Shown piece after piece: positions 1 to 10,780 of a stretch of 64,000 nt of DNA (positions within the stretch are counted from its first letter, which is position 1; every line of letters starts with the position of its first letter). A program made the position numbers and the translations under genes. The notes under the pieces are model-generated. The model was not told where the DNA came from. It saw only the letters and a program-made list of their open reading frames with translations, and did not search any database. This stretch comes from Adenanthera pavonina. Lineage: Eukaryota > Streptophyta > Magnoliopsida > Fabales > Fabaceae. The DNA lies in contig JAIVEN010000002.1 of the NCBI GenBank assembly GCA_026686845.1, forward strand, positions 21,674,001 to 21,738,000, read 5' to 3'.

Positions 1-1
1 T

Positions 2-927
2 GAGACAGGAGTGTTGAATGTGAGAGAGAGTGGGATTAAGAGGTATGGGATGGCTCAGTGCACCAGAGATATCGGAGAGGAAGATTGCAGGAACTGCCTG
101 GAGGCTCAGTTTGGTGAGCTTCAAATCTGTGATTGGGAACAAGAGCAGATGGGAGATTTAGGGGCCCAATTGCTTCATGTGGTACAATGACTATCGGTTC
201 TATTCCTCGAGTACTCTTCTGAGTGGTCAGTATTATAAAAGGTTTTCATAATTTTGAAACCGTCATTACAAGTCAATTATCGGACCTGAATTCGAATCTG
301 AATCTTCCGAAATAGTTCACCATGGTGAAGTGGGAAGAGATAGAATCAGAGCGATGGATTCGACCTTGCACTAGTAAATCTCACAGAAGTGAGGCCCGCT
401 ATTTTCTTTGATGAGAACGTTAAAGAGAGATAGGAACAGAGAAGTGAGTTTCATCTTTGCACATATGAATCCTGTAAAAGTGAAATCCACTTATCTCTGT
501 CTACCTATAATCCCTAAGACCATAACATCATCAAAAGTATTTCAAAGAATCTTCTTTCATAAGAGATGTGTAATAATGCTGTAGAATTAAGATGGGAACT
601 CATTTCTTTAAAAACACTTTTTAGCCCATCTAGTTGACTAGGATTTTGATTAGGTTGTACTGAGCCAATTAGATCAAACCTAACTGGCAACTTTATATAT
701 AATCATAACAGTATAGTATATACAAGAAAATAATATATATATATATATATATAAAGTGAGAGTGGAACATGGGTTTACTGTTTATATGTCAGATGGTGGG
801 AATGATTCAAACCTAATATTGGCCTCGTGCTTTACATACAGGTGCTGAGAGACCCAGTCGCTGGGGAAGATGTACAATTGGGATATGTATGGGAGTCTTG
901 GTGGGATCCCTCCAAATGATTTTGTAA
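2..927 (+). pseudogene. 3' end of a gnk2/DUF26 cysteine-rich repeat protein, frameshifted
   Basis: The first exon (about 2-225) enters from the left edge. It reads a typical gnk2/DUF26 block in one frame: YGMAQCTRDI, then EEDCRNCLEAQF with the C-x2-C pair. Around position 118-122 the homology moves to another frame (FKSVIGNKSRWEI), meets an in-frame TAG at 159-161, and continues as GPNCFMWYNDYRFYSSS, the usual end of this domain. A likely phase-1 intron (GT at 226, AG at 840-841) leads to a second exon at 842-927. That exon encodes a basic stretch, then a hydrophobic segment (CTIGICMGVLVGSLQMIL) and TAA, which would make a C-terminal membrane anchor as in plasmodesmata-located proteins. Family members are secreted or plasma-membrane proteins linked to defence or plasmodesmata. 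One frameshift plus one stop indicate a pseudogene. The second exon rests only on splice signals and phase. The 5' part lies outside the window. Confidence 0.6.
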
Positions 928-1872
928 TTCTGGATGCATTGTTGAACAGTACTTTCAAGTTTCAAGAGATATATGTCAAAGAGTTGTATTTGGATCTACA
1001 TGTGCGCCGGCAAATTTTGTAATCCTTTTTATTTTTAATTTTATTTTGGTTAATTTTGTTCGACTTGTTCATCAACGTCATGGGACCTGACCTCACTTGT
1101 ATTATTCTGATTAATTAAATGTATAGTTGACTACTCAACCGGGTATCAATGTATTACTAATAGCAAACGACGCAAACGAAAAAATAGAAATTTATCCGTG
1201 AATTCAATCGAATTCTTGAAACTATTTTGAAATTTTAAGTTACTGATAATGATTATATTTTTTTTTTCTTAAATTTGAGAAAACTGATATCTGAGTGATC
1301 CAGCCTGAAAGCCTGAAAAATAAGCCAGATGGGTTAATATTTAATGGCTAATAATCAGTGTCCCAAATGTTGTGATTATCATAATGAAACCAACAACTGT
1401 ACAGTACGATATATATAATTAAAATATTCAGAATGATTTTTTATGCATCTCGAATGAACTTTAAAATAGTTTGTTAGTAATGTTTAATTAATATACTTGA
1501 CCAACACCTTGGCCAAAAAAAAAAAAACTTGACCAACACCTTATAGCAGTTCACCAGTAATCAGTAATACAATAAAAACGTCGTGTGCTGATTCACTGGC
1601 CAGAATGACATCCAAGTAAATTTGTGAACATTTAAAGCAGCTAATGATAATCCAATAAATTCATGAAAATATATATAATATTATATTAAACTGACTCCAC
1701 ACCAAATTAAAAGTATTTGTTATTGATGATACATTTAGAGAATAAACAACATAGATTTATTTTAAATTGCTAAAATTTTAAACAATTAAAATTAATTCCA
1801 AACACAACGAAAACAAGATATGGTGCGTACGTCATGGCACCTTATGCTTCCAATAAATCTGAAGGTTCCTTA
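928..1872. other. Intergenic, no gene seen
   Basis: AT-rich DNA with A/T homopolymers and no open frame resembling a known protein. The words 'gaccaacacctt' occur twice around 1500-1545, flanking an A-run. Confidence 0.5.
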
Positions 1873-2363
1873 TTAATAAGGACGTTGGCCAATATAATTG
1901 CCAGTAGGATCATAGTTGCAGGACACGAACCACCACCCATTGCTGCACTAAACCCTAGCACACCCTTGAGGAACCGAGTTTGGCCAAACCACCTGAGTAT
2001 AGTGCAGGCACTGTTGCCCTCCGACGCAAGAGTTGGAGGCGTAATTATAGTAAGGCTTCTCTGCCACCCACAGGTTCACGACGGCCGTGCCGGTGACTGA
2101 ACCACTGCCTTCGGCGAGGTTCTTGTTGTAAGGTCCGTCGGAGTGGACAAGGGTGCAATCACTCTTCCTGGAGTTAGCGTAGCTGAGAGCATTGGTTGCA
2201 ACTGTGTCGTCCCATGTTAGGTTTGCGACTCCGACTTGGGCGCACGATCGACGTTGTGGGCGTCGAGGTAGTCTTGTGGTGAGTTTTGGGCATGGGAGAT
2301 TGGAAACAAGAGAGGGAAACTGAAGAGGCAAACAAGAGCAAATGAAGTTATGGAGAAATCCAT
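1873..2363 (-). pseudogene. PR-1 (CAP superfamily) pseudogene
   Basis: Read on the minus strand from an ATG at 2363, the gene has a signal peptide (MDFSITSFALVCLF...), then QNSPQDYLDAHN, the usual start of mature PR-1. Near 2248-2252 a two-base gain, probably a GC duplication, shifts the frame; the rest of the CAP domain continues in the next frame (VGVANLTWDD, LVHSDGPYNKNLAEG, CLHYTQVVW). An in-frame TAG follows CARV at about 1955, where PR-1 proteins normally have a coding codon. After it the tail CNYDPTGNYIGQRPY runs to TAA at 1873-1875. GPYNKNLA replaces the usual GPYGENLA, so a conserved glutamate of the CAP cavity is also gone, and an extra Q sits in GGQQCLHY. PR-1 proteins are secreted defence proteins. 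This copy is clearly dead and more diverged than the two intact paralogues at 25.1 and 56.4 kb. Confidence 0.88.
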
Positions 2364-2486
2364 TATGGCAAGTGGGATTGAAGATGATGATATTGTCGTG
2401 GATTATGATTATGGGGTTATTTACAGGTAGGGTTGCATGAAAATGAGATCATAAAAGGTGCACTTAATCGTATATAAAACAATATA

Positions 2487-2750
2487 CTCCCTCCAGTCCT
2501 ATATATAAGATCTTTTATTCTGATCCTAAATATAAGACCCTTTATAATATACGAGGTAGTATTTATTATATATTTTTAAAAAATATTCATATTTAATGTA
2601 TACAAAGAAAAAGAGAAAGAGATTAAATAAGGATAGTTTTGGAAAAATGTTGAGATTTTTGGAGAAATTGAGATAGTTAATTAGTTTTAATTCTAATTCT
2701 TAATCCTCGTGATTCAATTAAAATGGTTTTATATTAAGAACTAGAGGGAG
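2487..2750. mobile_element. Stowaway-like MITE (family 1)
   Basis: A 264-bp element with ends CTCCCTCCAGTCC and CTAGAGGGAG, flanked by TA on both sides. The interior carries the family words 'taatatacgaggtagtatttat' (in part) and 'gagattaaataagg'. Its length equals the copy at 12299-12562. Stowaway-type MITEs are mobilised by Tc1/mariner transposases; no transposase is encoded here. Confidence 0.8.
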
Positions 2751-2752
2751 TA

Positions 2753-3938
2753 GAAAGTATTGGGCTTTATAGCCACTTCAAGGGAGTGCAAAAAGTACTA
2801 GTGATATACTTCTTCCCCCTTGGCTACATGTGTGGTGACTACTTTTTTTGGGGTTTTCTAAATTATATATAGGTGACTTAGAAATGACGGCAGATTCGAT
2901 TTCAAACCCAGATGACAGTAATTTTAGGATTTTAAAAGAAATAGGACAAAATTATTGATTAGAATAAAACTAAAAAATGTATATAAATAAAAAAGACTGA
3001 TGAGTGATACTTCAAAATTTTAAGTTTAATGATTGTGGTATCGGATTAATATATGATTTCATGCTTTTCCTCGCGGAAAATCACTTAATCAGCGGTTTCC
3101 TCTTAAAATCAATCTCAACTGTTAACTTTTCATTAATTATTTATATTATTATACATAATCGGATTTGCATTCCCGTGGTGCTTTCCTAAATTCGTACCAT
3201 TGTCGTTTGCCACTAATTAATCATTTACATTCGTGTGGGAGACCCACTATCATTATAATTTTCTACGTATTCCCAATTCAGTAAAATATCGTTAACCCTC
3301 GAAGTCTTGAATAGTAACGCGATACATGCATTTACTACATTCCCTCAGAATGATGGGCATCGTTTTCGAATACAATTCAACACTTCTATTGAAGATAATT
3401 CTCATCAAAACTGTTCCAATATACTTTTTTAATAAAAAAACATAGACTAGCTAGAGTTGGAATTCAAATATTCTCATAACAATAAAATTAATGAATCAAA
3501 ACTCATTAGTGCAGGGGCCTAATAAAGGTTTGCATTAGTTGATGATACAACTTATATATGTATGATGTTTGAATCCCTTGTGCTCTTTGCACCGTGAGAA
3601 TTGCTCTGATTTAAATGAGTCTTTGAGCCGATCCAACTCACTCTTAACATTTTTTTTTGAAGAGGTCAATAGTGCATTGCTCCACAAGCATTGGAAGATG
3701 TTAAACTATAAATGAGCATGTGTAAGAACTACTTAGTATTTCAGAGTTGTGGTATTTTATTGGATTTCTACTTGTTGGGGCTCTAAAAAATCTTGAGGTT
3801 ACCCCCTCTCATTCTTAGTGTAAGTAACCTATAATTAATTCACTCAAACTAAGAAAAATTTGTTATAATATTAAAATTATTTTAAAATTGATATGATTTT
3901 CATTCTTACACATAATAAATATACCATAAAAATCAAAT
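2753..3938. other. Intergenic, no gene seen
   Basis: AT-rich sequence with only short random open frames. No repeat or RNA gene was recognised. Confidence 0.45.
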
Positions 3939-4247
3939 ACTTTCTTTGGTCCTAAATATAGGGTCTTTTGTCCTAATCTTAAATATAAGATCCATTACAA
4001 TATGCGAAGTAGTATTTATTATGCATTTTAAAAAAATAATTCTATTTAATATATTCAAAGAGAGAAAGAGAAAGAGATTAAATAAGGGTAGTTTTGAAAA
4101 AATGTTAAGATTTTTAGAAAAATCGAGATAGTTAATTAACTTTAATTTCTATTATTCGTCTAGTTTGGTTAAAAGGGGTATTTTGGAAATAAAGTAATTA
4201 ATACTTAAAAAACTTATGAAAAGTAACATATATTTAGGACCATAAAA
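3939..4247. mobile_element. Degenerate Stowaway-like MITE (family 1)
   Basis: Shares the interior of the 2487-2750 element (for example 'gaagtagtatttattatgca' and 'gagattaaataagggtag') and has related ends, TTTGGTCCTAAATATA and TATATTTAGGACCATA. The outer CTCCCTCC motif has decayed. Confidence 0.65.
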
Positions 4248-5560
4248 AATTTCTAGAATATAATTAATGAAAAACATCATAGAGGAAGTGCTTTCCAATT
4301 CAACTACTAGTAATTACTTTTATCTTCCACCGCAATTGTAATATTATATATATTTATTCCTTTTCAAAATAATGGTCATTTTAGAGTCTTACATATAGAT
4401 AAAAAAATTAATAAATAGTCTAAAAATTAACAAAATTTTATTATATTCTATTATAATATCCTTATTAACTATATAGTATTTTTTAATGCTTTTCTCTTCC
4501 TTTATTATTGTTGAAGAATAAATTTATTCAAATATAATTAATACACACTTGACAATTATAAAATGATGACTATTTTGAAACAAGAAAAAAACTCACAGCA
4601 ACAATTGTTTTAAAATAAAGTGTGTGTGTGTGTGTGTGTGTATAATCTTCCCTTCCCTTTATGTTGATCTCCTCACAATGGACGTCATCGCAATTTGGGG
4701 GCCATATTCTTTTCCGGGCATATATGTAGATTTTTCCTTGGACCACTAAGGGATATATGTAGATTGAATCGAATATTTTATATACATAGAGAAAATTTAA
4801 TTGTGAGTAAAGTTCGTATTTTTTTTTCGTTTTATTTAATTATTTTTATCTTTATGTCTCCCTTATATATCTGCACATAATTTTATAGATATAGATTATT
4901 TGAATTTTCTTCAAACTGGGATCGTTCTTTTTAATTTTATATATCTTAAACTTCACAAATCTCGCAGAGTAATGAATTCCTTAGGGTTTATTCATTTTAT
5001 ATTCGATCTCCGTGAAATGTATAAAAGAAGTGAAATGTCAAGATCCTAAAATTATTGTTACATAACCTCTCGTTACTAATTCTCCTGATAAGTTTTCAGA
5101 TTGCGCAATTTTCATGACTAATTTTTTTATCCTTTCTCAGTTGCGATTCCAGCATGTTTTGATGGGTTCCTTGCCTTTCACATGGTTGGAATTGTTGCGT
5201 TTTCCTCCCTTTAAAAATTTTTGTAAGGGCCTTGTCATATTAGAGTGAATTATACACACACACACACATACACACATATATATATATATATAACAAACTA
5301 ATTAAATAGTTTTTTTAAATAAGTAAAATTTAAATGAATTAGATTTCAGAGGTTCAGTGAGGGGGGCGTAATTACCTACCAATCATATCTTCATATCAAT
5401 AGTGAAATTTAAACCTATATAATTCACTTTCACACCTTTTGATTTGCTCCATACAATAAGGAGGGAAATCGAATCCCAAACTATGCATTTACTTGGATTG
5501 GATCCCCTACTGTTGACATTAAAGTCTATGCAATATCTTTTCGAGGGAAAAAGTTACATA
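4248..5560. other. Intergenic with TG and CA/TA microsatellites
   Basis: No gene seen. A (TG)n run lies at 4620-4642 and a (CA)n(TA)n compound run at 5254-5292. The rest is low-complexity AT-rich sequence. Confidence 0.5.
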
Positions 5561-5762
5561 CTTCCTCCGATTCATAAAAATTATCTTTTTAAGATTTTTG
5601 AAATGTTTCACAATATTTGTCATTTTAAAATTTTAATGCAATATTAATTGCTTGTTTTACTATTTTACCCATTATTAATATCAAATATATCATTTAAGAT
5701 AACATTTAAATTAAGGACATTTTGATAAAATTTTATTAAAGTTTACAATATTCTAAAGGCCT
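5561..5762. mobile_element. Stowaway-like MITE remnant (family 2)
   Basis: Begins TA|CTTCCTCCGATTCATAAAAA. Its interior matches, in inverted orientation, the element at 42824-43085: both carry 'aaaattatc', 'ttaagatttttga', 'aatatttgtcattttaaaat' or close variants, and a shared 'attaatatcaaat' block. The right end is decayed, so the end coordinate is approximate. Confidence 0.6.
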
Positions 5763-5792
5763 ATTTAGTTTTCAATTTTATAAAAGTAAGTT

Positions 5793-5988
5793 AGAATGAA
5801 TGAAATTTGACTAACAGGGGTTGTGTTTAGCTGAAGAGGCTAGTTCCTCACAATGTGACTAACCAAGGTTTGAATCCCCACTGGGAGAGATGTCCACATT
5901 TAGTACCTGACCGTGTCTCGAACAGAATTACCTCCAATAGGAGAATACTTGTGGTTTATCAAAAAAAAAAAAGAATGACTGAAATTTG
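5793..5988 (+). mobile_element. tRNA-derived SINE with target-site duplication
   Basis: The body (5810-5971) begins with a box A-like TTAGCTGAAGAGG and a box B-like GGTTTGAATCCCC, which are the internal RNA polymerase III promoter elements of tRNA-derived SINEs. It ends in a 12-A tail at about 5961-5972. It is flanked by 17-bp direct repeats at 5793-5809 and 5972-5988 that differ at one base. SINEs are non-coding and depend on LINE machinery in trans. Confidence 0.85.
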
Positions 5989-6009
5989 TAAAAATAAAAT
6001 TTAAGTAAA

Positions 6010-6250
6010 GTAAGTTTGTTGTAAGTTATTATGTTTAGATATTCTTTTTATAAAAGTAAGTTTTACCAAAAACTTATTTGGATGATAAAAGTTAAAAATA
6101 ATTTAAGATGTATAGTATAAAGTCAGTATCCCACTCCTTTTCCAGAATCGGTGTTTTGCTAATCAAAAAGTAAATTTCCCCCTCATTTTTCAAATTCATA
6201 ATTTAACCCGTTTTTCATTTTTCAAAAAGGTAATTTGTAAATTGCTAAAT
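6010..6250. repeat. Dispersed repeat shared with 20085-20315
   Basis: Both regions carry 'attatgttta-atattctttt', '(a/g)taagttt', 'ttggatgata', 'aacccatttttcattttt' and 'aagtaatttt' in the same order with moderate divergence. It may be a MITE or part of the larger duplication in this window. Neither copy encodes protein. Confidence 0.5.
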
Positions 6251-7990
6251 ACCCTTATTGTGAAAAATGAAATTTGAAACTATAGTTTGATTTATCAAAC
6301 CAAAAAAGAAAACCAAACGAAATCATTTAATAGTTTTGTTTGTTTGTATAAAAAACCCTAACAGAACAGTTTTTTTGAACCCGAAAGAGTAGTTCTTTGA
6401 TGTTTTTCCAACCGTATGACTAGATTGAACTAAATCCTTGATATTATAACTATAATACTAAGTCCTCGTTTGGTGTCTGGAAAAAAAATTGAAGGAATTG
6501 AAATGAGGAAGAAAAGAATTGGCCCGAGTAAAATTATTTTTATCTATATAAAATCAGAAATAATTTTCTTGTCACTAAAATAAGGCTTTGCACATCTCCA
6601 ACCATACATAAAATATTTTTCTTGTAGCAAAGACATAAAATTGTTACACAGGTTGTATCTTATAACAATACACTAACAAGAGGCAAAGCGATATCATAGT
6701 TGGGATAAATCCTCCTATCTATCTTTTACCCTGTACATTTTATTACAAATTACAAATGAATCTCATTCATTATATAGAATTTGAGGTGAGTCACATTATT
6801 CATAATTAATAAACAATGTGATTTTTTATAGATTTTATTATATATTATTATTGATTCCAAGATTCGTTCCTATTTGATATTGAATAGCAATGTTCTTAGA
6901 AACACATCAAACTAGCCAGTTTGATTGGTTCAACAGAGAACCGATACTTGGTCTGGTTTGGGATAAAGAGAAAACCATGTTAATACAAAACCATTCAACA
7001 ACCGGCTAAACCGGTCAATAATCGGTAAAAACCGGTAAAATCAATGCATTATTGGGTTGAATCGGTTGAAGGAGGGGAGTTTATGGAGGAGCAAGAAAAA
7101 GAAGAAGAAAGAGATCGGAAAAAATTAGGGAAAATAAAGCAAAATGAAGCATTGAATGTCATTTGCTCATACGTAAAGAAGATTTGAGAGTTAAGAGAAA
7201 GAAAGAGGTGAAAAAAGAAAATGAAGATGAAGGTTTCAACAATAGAGAAAATAATAGTAAAAAAGATATAAATAAAAATATATAAGCACGATATGTTGAA
7301 AGATGTAGAAAGATAGAAAGATGAAGAAGGGAAGGTGAATATTATTTTGAAAATGAAAGAAAGGATATTAAGTAAATAAAAGCCAGACTTTGGAAAGTCC
7401 TTTGCAATCAATCGTTTTGTGCTTTGTTCAGAGTTTTGGAAAAATAAGAGTAAAACCCTCAGCTTATCACTTATGAACATGTATCCAATAAGCAATGTCA
7501 GTCAATTGACAAAATTTATCCTACTCCAATATGTAAACATGAATATTAATATATTATGACTAAAATGAGGCATCAAACTATTTGAGTGTGTGGTTTATTT
7601 AAAAAAAATAATTTTAAAAGAATTAAAAGATACTCCCAATAAATAAAAATAATTTAAAATTAGAGTGATATTAAGATTTATCTTAGAAGAATAAATAAAA
7701 AGTTCAATATTTATTATTAAAATGATGCTAATTTTTTTTTAGTATCTTCTTTTTTGATTTCTTTAATATTTTTTATGTGAGAACACTTTTTTAATTTATG
7801 TTATGTGTATTTATAATTTTATTTCAAATTTGATCTTTTCAATATAACCTTAATATAGAAACTTGATAGCATTATTTATTTATATGAAAACCATAGAGTA
7901 AGTTATTTATAACTATATATGATTATGAATTTAAATAAAAACTCAATTATTTTGTAGTCTTACTTTTGATATTGCCTTTTCTTTAAAAAG
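6251..7990. other. Intergenic with hAT-like CCGGT-rich patch
   Basis: No gene supported. Around 6905-7045 there is a cluster of 'aaccggt' and 'accggtaaaa' words like those in the subterminal regions of the hAT elements in this window, possibly a remnant of such an element. A 148-codon minus-strand open frame at 7049-7495 is compositionally biased (F, S, I) and judged non-coding. Confidence 0.4.
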
Positions 7991-7997
7991 ATGTAGT

Positions 7998-8120
7998 TTT
8001 TACCAATGGCCTTGTAGTCTAATGATATGTAAGATCTCCTGTCAGTGGGAGGTCACAGGTTCACGGGTTGGATCCCGTTTGTAATCTCAAGCCATTAGTG
8101 CCTACCATTCTAAATGAAAA
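7998..8120 (+). mobile_element. Probable tRNA-derived SINE fragment
   Basis: The segment 'ggccttgtagtctaatgat' resembles a tRNA 5' arm with box A. It is followed about 45 bp later by GGGTTGGATCCCG, a box B-like word, as in plant SINE heads. There is no long A-tail and no target duplication was found. Confidence 0.45.
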
Positions 8121-8256
8121 AAACTATTAGACATTAAATGAGTATGTCATTCCATCTAATGACCGATTTGATTTTTTTAATATTGCTTGACAGAGTCACT
8201 TGTTAATTTGAGGAGAGTAAAGATTTCAGCACTAATAGCTAATTTGGGGAGAGTAA

Positions 8257-8642
8257 GGGCCTGTTTGGTAGGATTTTTGAAAACAGTTTCCTGTTTTCGG
8301 AAACAGAAAATTCAGAAAACTTGTTTGGTAAACTTATTTTTTATAAACTGTTCTGAAAAACAGAAAAATAAAAGAACAGAAAACTCAGAATATCTTTAAG
8401 GTATTTTATAATTTTAGTTCTGAAAAAACACAAGAAAATATGAGAAACATTCATCTCATTAATAGTAAAGTTATAAATTTTGAATAACTCATCTATCACT
8501 CACTAATTATGATTTTAAGAATAATTATTTAAATAAAATTTTTTATTTTCTTATTTCCAAAATTTATTCTCAAAAAATACTTTTATAAAACTGTTTTAAG
8601 ATTAATAAAATAATAAAATAAAAAATATGGTCAAATAAATCT
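8257..8642. mobile_element. Probable decayed Tourist-like (PIF/Harbinger) MITE
   Basis: The left end GGGCCTGTTTGG is preceded by TAA; the right end TCAAATAAATCT is followed by TAA. The two ends match at only 6 of 12 positions as inverted repeats, but every mismatch is a transition, as expected from deaminated methylcytosine. Non-coding, about 386 bp. Confidence 0.45.
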
Positions 8643-8702
8643 TAAAAATTTCAGTACTAACAGTGTGTCATCAATAGATACAATTCCTCCACAAAAGTAA
8701 AA

Positions 8703-10780
8703 TTACAACTCAATTTCTTCAATTTCGTTTTCACAAATTATCTCAACAGGACAAATCGCAGATGGCTTTAGACTCCCAGAATTGGACGTAGGTCCATACC
8801 CCTTCCACAAAGCTCTTATTCTTTTATATGGATCAACCACCTTTGGCCTCTGTTCTAAACAAGGCTTAACACAGGCACATGCAACTTCAAGGAGACGAAA
8901 GATTTTCTCATCAAATCCTTTCCCTATGAGAAACTTATCAATGACATTGTAAAAATCGTAAGGACCTGTGAACGAATTACTACTGATCAGTTTCATCAAA
9001 GAGCCATCCATACTGTCAGAAGAATCCGTGGTTGGATTCAATCTCTTGCCAGTTATGAGCTCAAAAAGAATAATCCCAAAGCTGTACACATCCTTCTCCA
9101 CAGAACCCTTCTTCCCAAGTCCATTTATCATGAACAGTTTCATCCTCAAATGATCCTCTAGGGTCTGGTTGATGAATTTCGCCTGGCCGAAGTTGGAAAT
9201 CTTGGGTTCGAAATCTTTGTTGAGCAGAACACACTCAGAACTCAGATTGAGATGGACTATGTTGCACTTCTTGTGGAGCCAAGATAAGCCTCTGGCTAGC
9301 CCGAGAGCAATATGAACTCTCACAGGCCATTCTAACACCATAGGTTGAGATCCCTCAGATTGAAGCCAATCTTGGAGTTTTCCATTGGACATGTATTCAT
9401 AAACCAGAATCCTTTCCTTTTTATCCAGACAGAATCCGAGCAGAGGGACTATGTTGCGGTGTCTGTGTCTCCCTGGGATCATTGTTTCTAACAAGAACTC
9501 TGTCTTGTTTAGCTGAGAATCGTAGAGTCTTTTAACCGCCATGAAGTAATTATTTGGTAGCTTTGCCTTGTACACAATCCCTGTCATTCCAAATCCTATG
9601 ACATTGTCTGTGCTGAAGTAATTAGTTGCCTCACATAGTTCCCCAAAGTTTATTCTAGAAATCAACTTCTCCAACAATGCTAAGAGCTGTAGTTGAATTG
9701 TCACAGACTCACAATGCATTAGCAAGTTTTAACAAAGAGATTGTTCATTATTTAACATTTCAACGACTATTTCCTTAACAGTGTGTTAGGTTTGAGGAAA
9801 AAAATGAGGGAAAAAGAAAATAAGAGAAATAATAGATTTTCCCTAGTTTGTATAGTAAAGGAAAATAGAAATGAAAAAAAAAATAGAAGAGAAAAGGAAA
9901 CATAGAGCTTACATGTTTTTTCTCTAAAAATAGAGGGATTGTAGAGAAAAGGCCCATTTAATTTAGTTTAAAGATTATTGTTATTATGAAATAAATGAAT
10001 TTTTTTTCTTTCTTAATTTTTTCCTATTTATTCAAACATAATGGAAAAAACATTTTCTCTTTCCTTTATTTTTTTTCTCATCTAAACAAATCATAATGAT
10101 TTTAAAAATAACACATAGTGATTTGATGGTAAAGGAACAGATCACAAGAGTTGAATGACACATTTTAAACCAAACCACAAGGGTATAAAATGGATAGCAT
10201 CAAAACACACGAGGAAAAAAAAGTTGTATAATTTAAATAATTTGAACATAAGACATTATTAGGATCTTATTAGAGCATCAAAATAGCTAATGACATGAAT
10301 ATTTGAGAAGAAATACAACAAGAGGGAGGGAAGAGAGACAGAGATTACCTCTTTATCTCCTTTTTCTTGTAATGCCAATGACAGTAACTCAGCAAGTTTT
10401 CTTGGATAAGCCTGATTGTTCTGTCTCTTTCTTTTCAAGGAAGATATAGCATTCCTCCTCTTTTTCTTCTTCAACTGTGTCCAAGGTCGGCAATAGTACA
10501 TGAAAGAAACTATGACCGAGGTTGCTGAACAAACATAAGCAATGGCAAAACTGTACCAAAAAGATCTGTCAGAAGATTTGTCATCACAGGATTCTAGAGT
10601 CTCCCCGCAGAGACCATTATTATTGGCAGAACTCTGGATATATATATCACTCTCAGCACTATGGCCTGCCACAAAGAGACAGATCAGTAACCAAAAGAAG
10701 ATGTGGAGAAGAAAGCTGAAAGCTCTCGTTTTAGGAGCCACTTCTGTTACTGAAAATGAAGAAACTGAAACAGGGTTCAT
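8703..10780 (-). CDS. BIR-like receptor pseudokinase lacking LRRs (2 exons)
   Basis: Proposed CDS: exon 1 at 10780..10349 (144 codons, ends GAG|gta) and exon 2 at 9686..8703 (acceptor ctacag|CTC), giving 471 residues. Residues about 21-43 form a hydrophobic signal segment. A 31-residue ectodomain carries NNNGLCGETLESC, the cap that follows the last LRR in BIR-type kinases; the LRRs themselves are absent. A membrane helix spans about 75-97, then a basic juxtamembrane region and a kinase domain (about 158-460). The glycine loop GFGMTG (175-180) and MAVK lysine 196 are kept. HRD is replaced by HLN (289-291), the following Asn by Cys296, and DFG by NFG (309-311), so phosphotransfer is unlikely. 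BIR proteins are plasma-membrane regulators that bind BAK1/SERK co-receptors and often act as pseudokinases. The usual length is about 600 residues. The start is the first ATG in frame. An expressed pseudogene is possible, but no frameshift or internal stop is seen. Confidence 0.72.
9687..10348 (-). other. Intron of the BIR-like gene
   Basis: A 662-bp intron inferred from GT at 10348-10347 and AG at 9688-9687. Both junctions are phase 0, so the juxtamembrane sequence ending GDKE joins LLALLEKLISRINFGEL in frame, matching the BIR juxtamembrane-to-kinase transition. The intron is AT-rich and holds nothing else recognisable. Confidence 0.65.

Noticed and set aside
1834..2100. 88-codon plus-strand open frame
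   Set aside because: Antisense to the PR-1 pseudogene; the same kind of shadow is seen opposite the intact PR-1 at 25038-25226.
5815..5900. tRNA gene
   Set aside because: Box A and box B are present, but the arms do not pair as a cloverleaf and an A-tail with target duplication follows; it is a SINE.
7049..7495. 148-codon minus-strand open frame
   Set aside because: Composition is almost entirely F, S, I and L from purine-rich plus-strand sequence; no family motif, no codon-use signal, no neighbouring exon.
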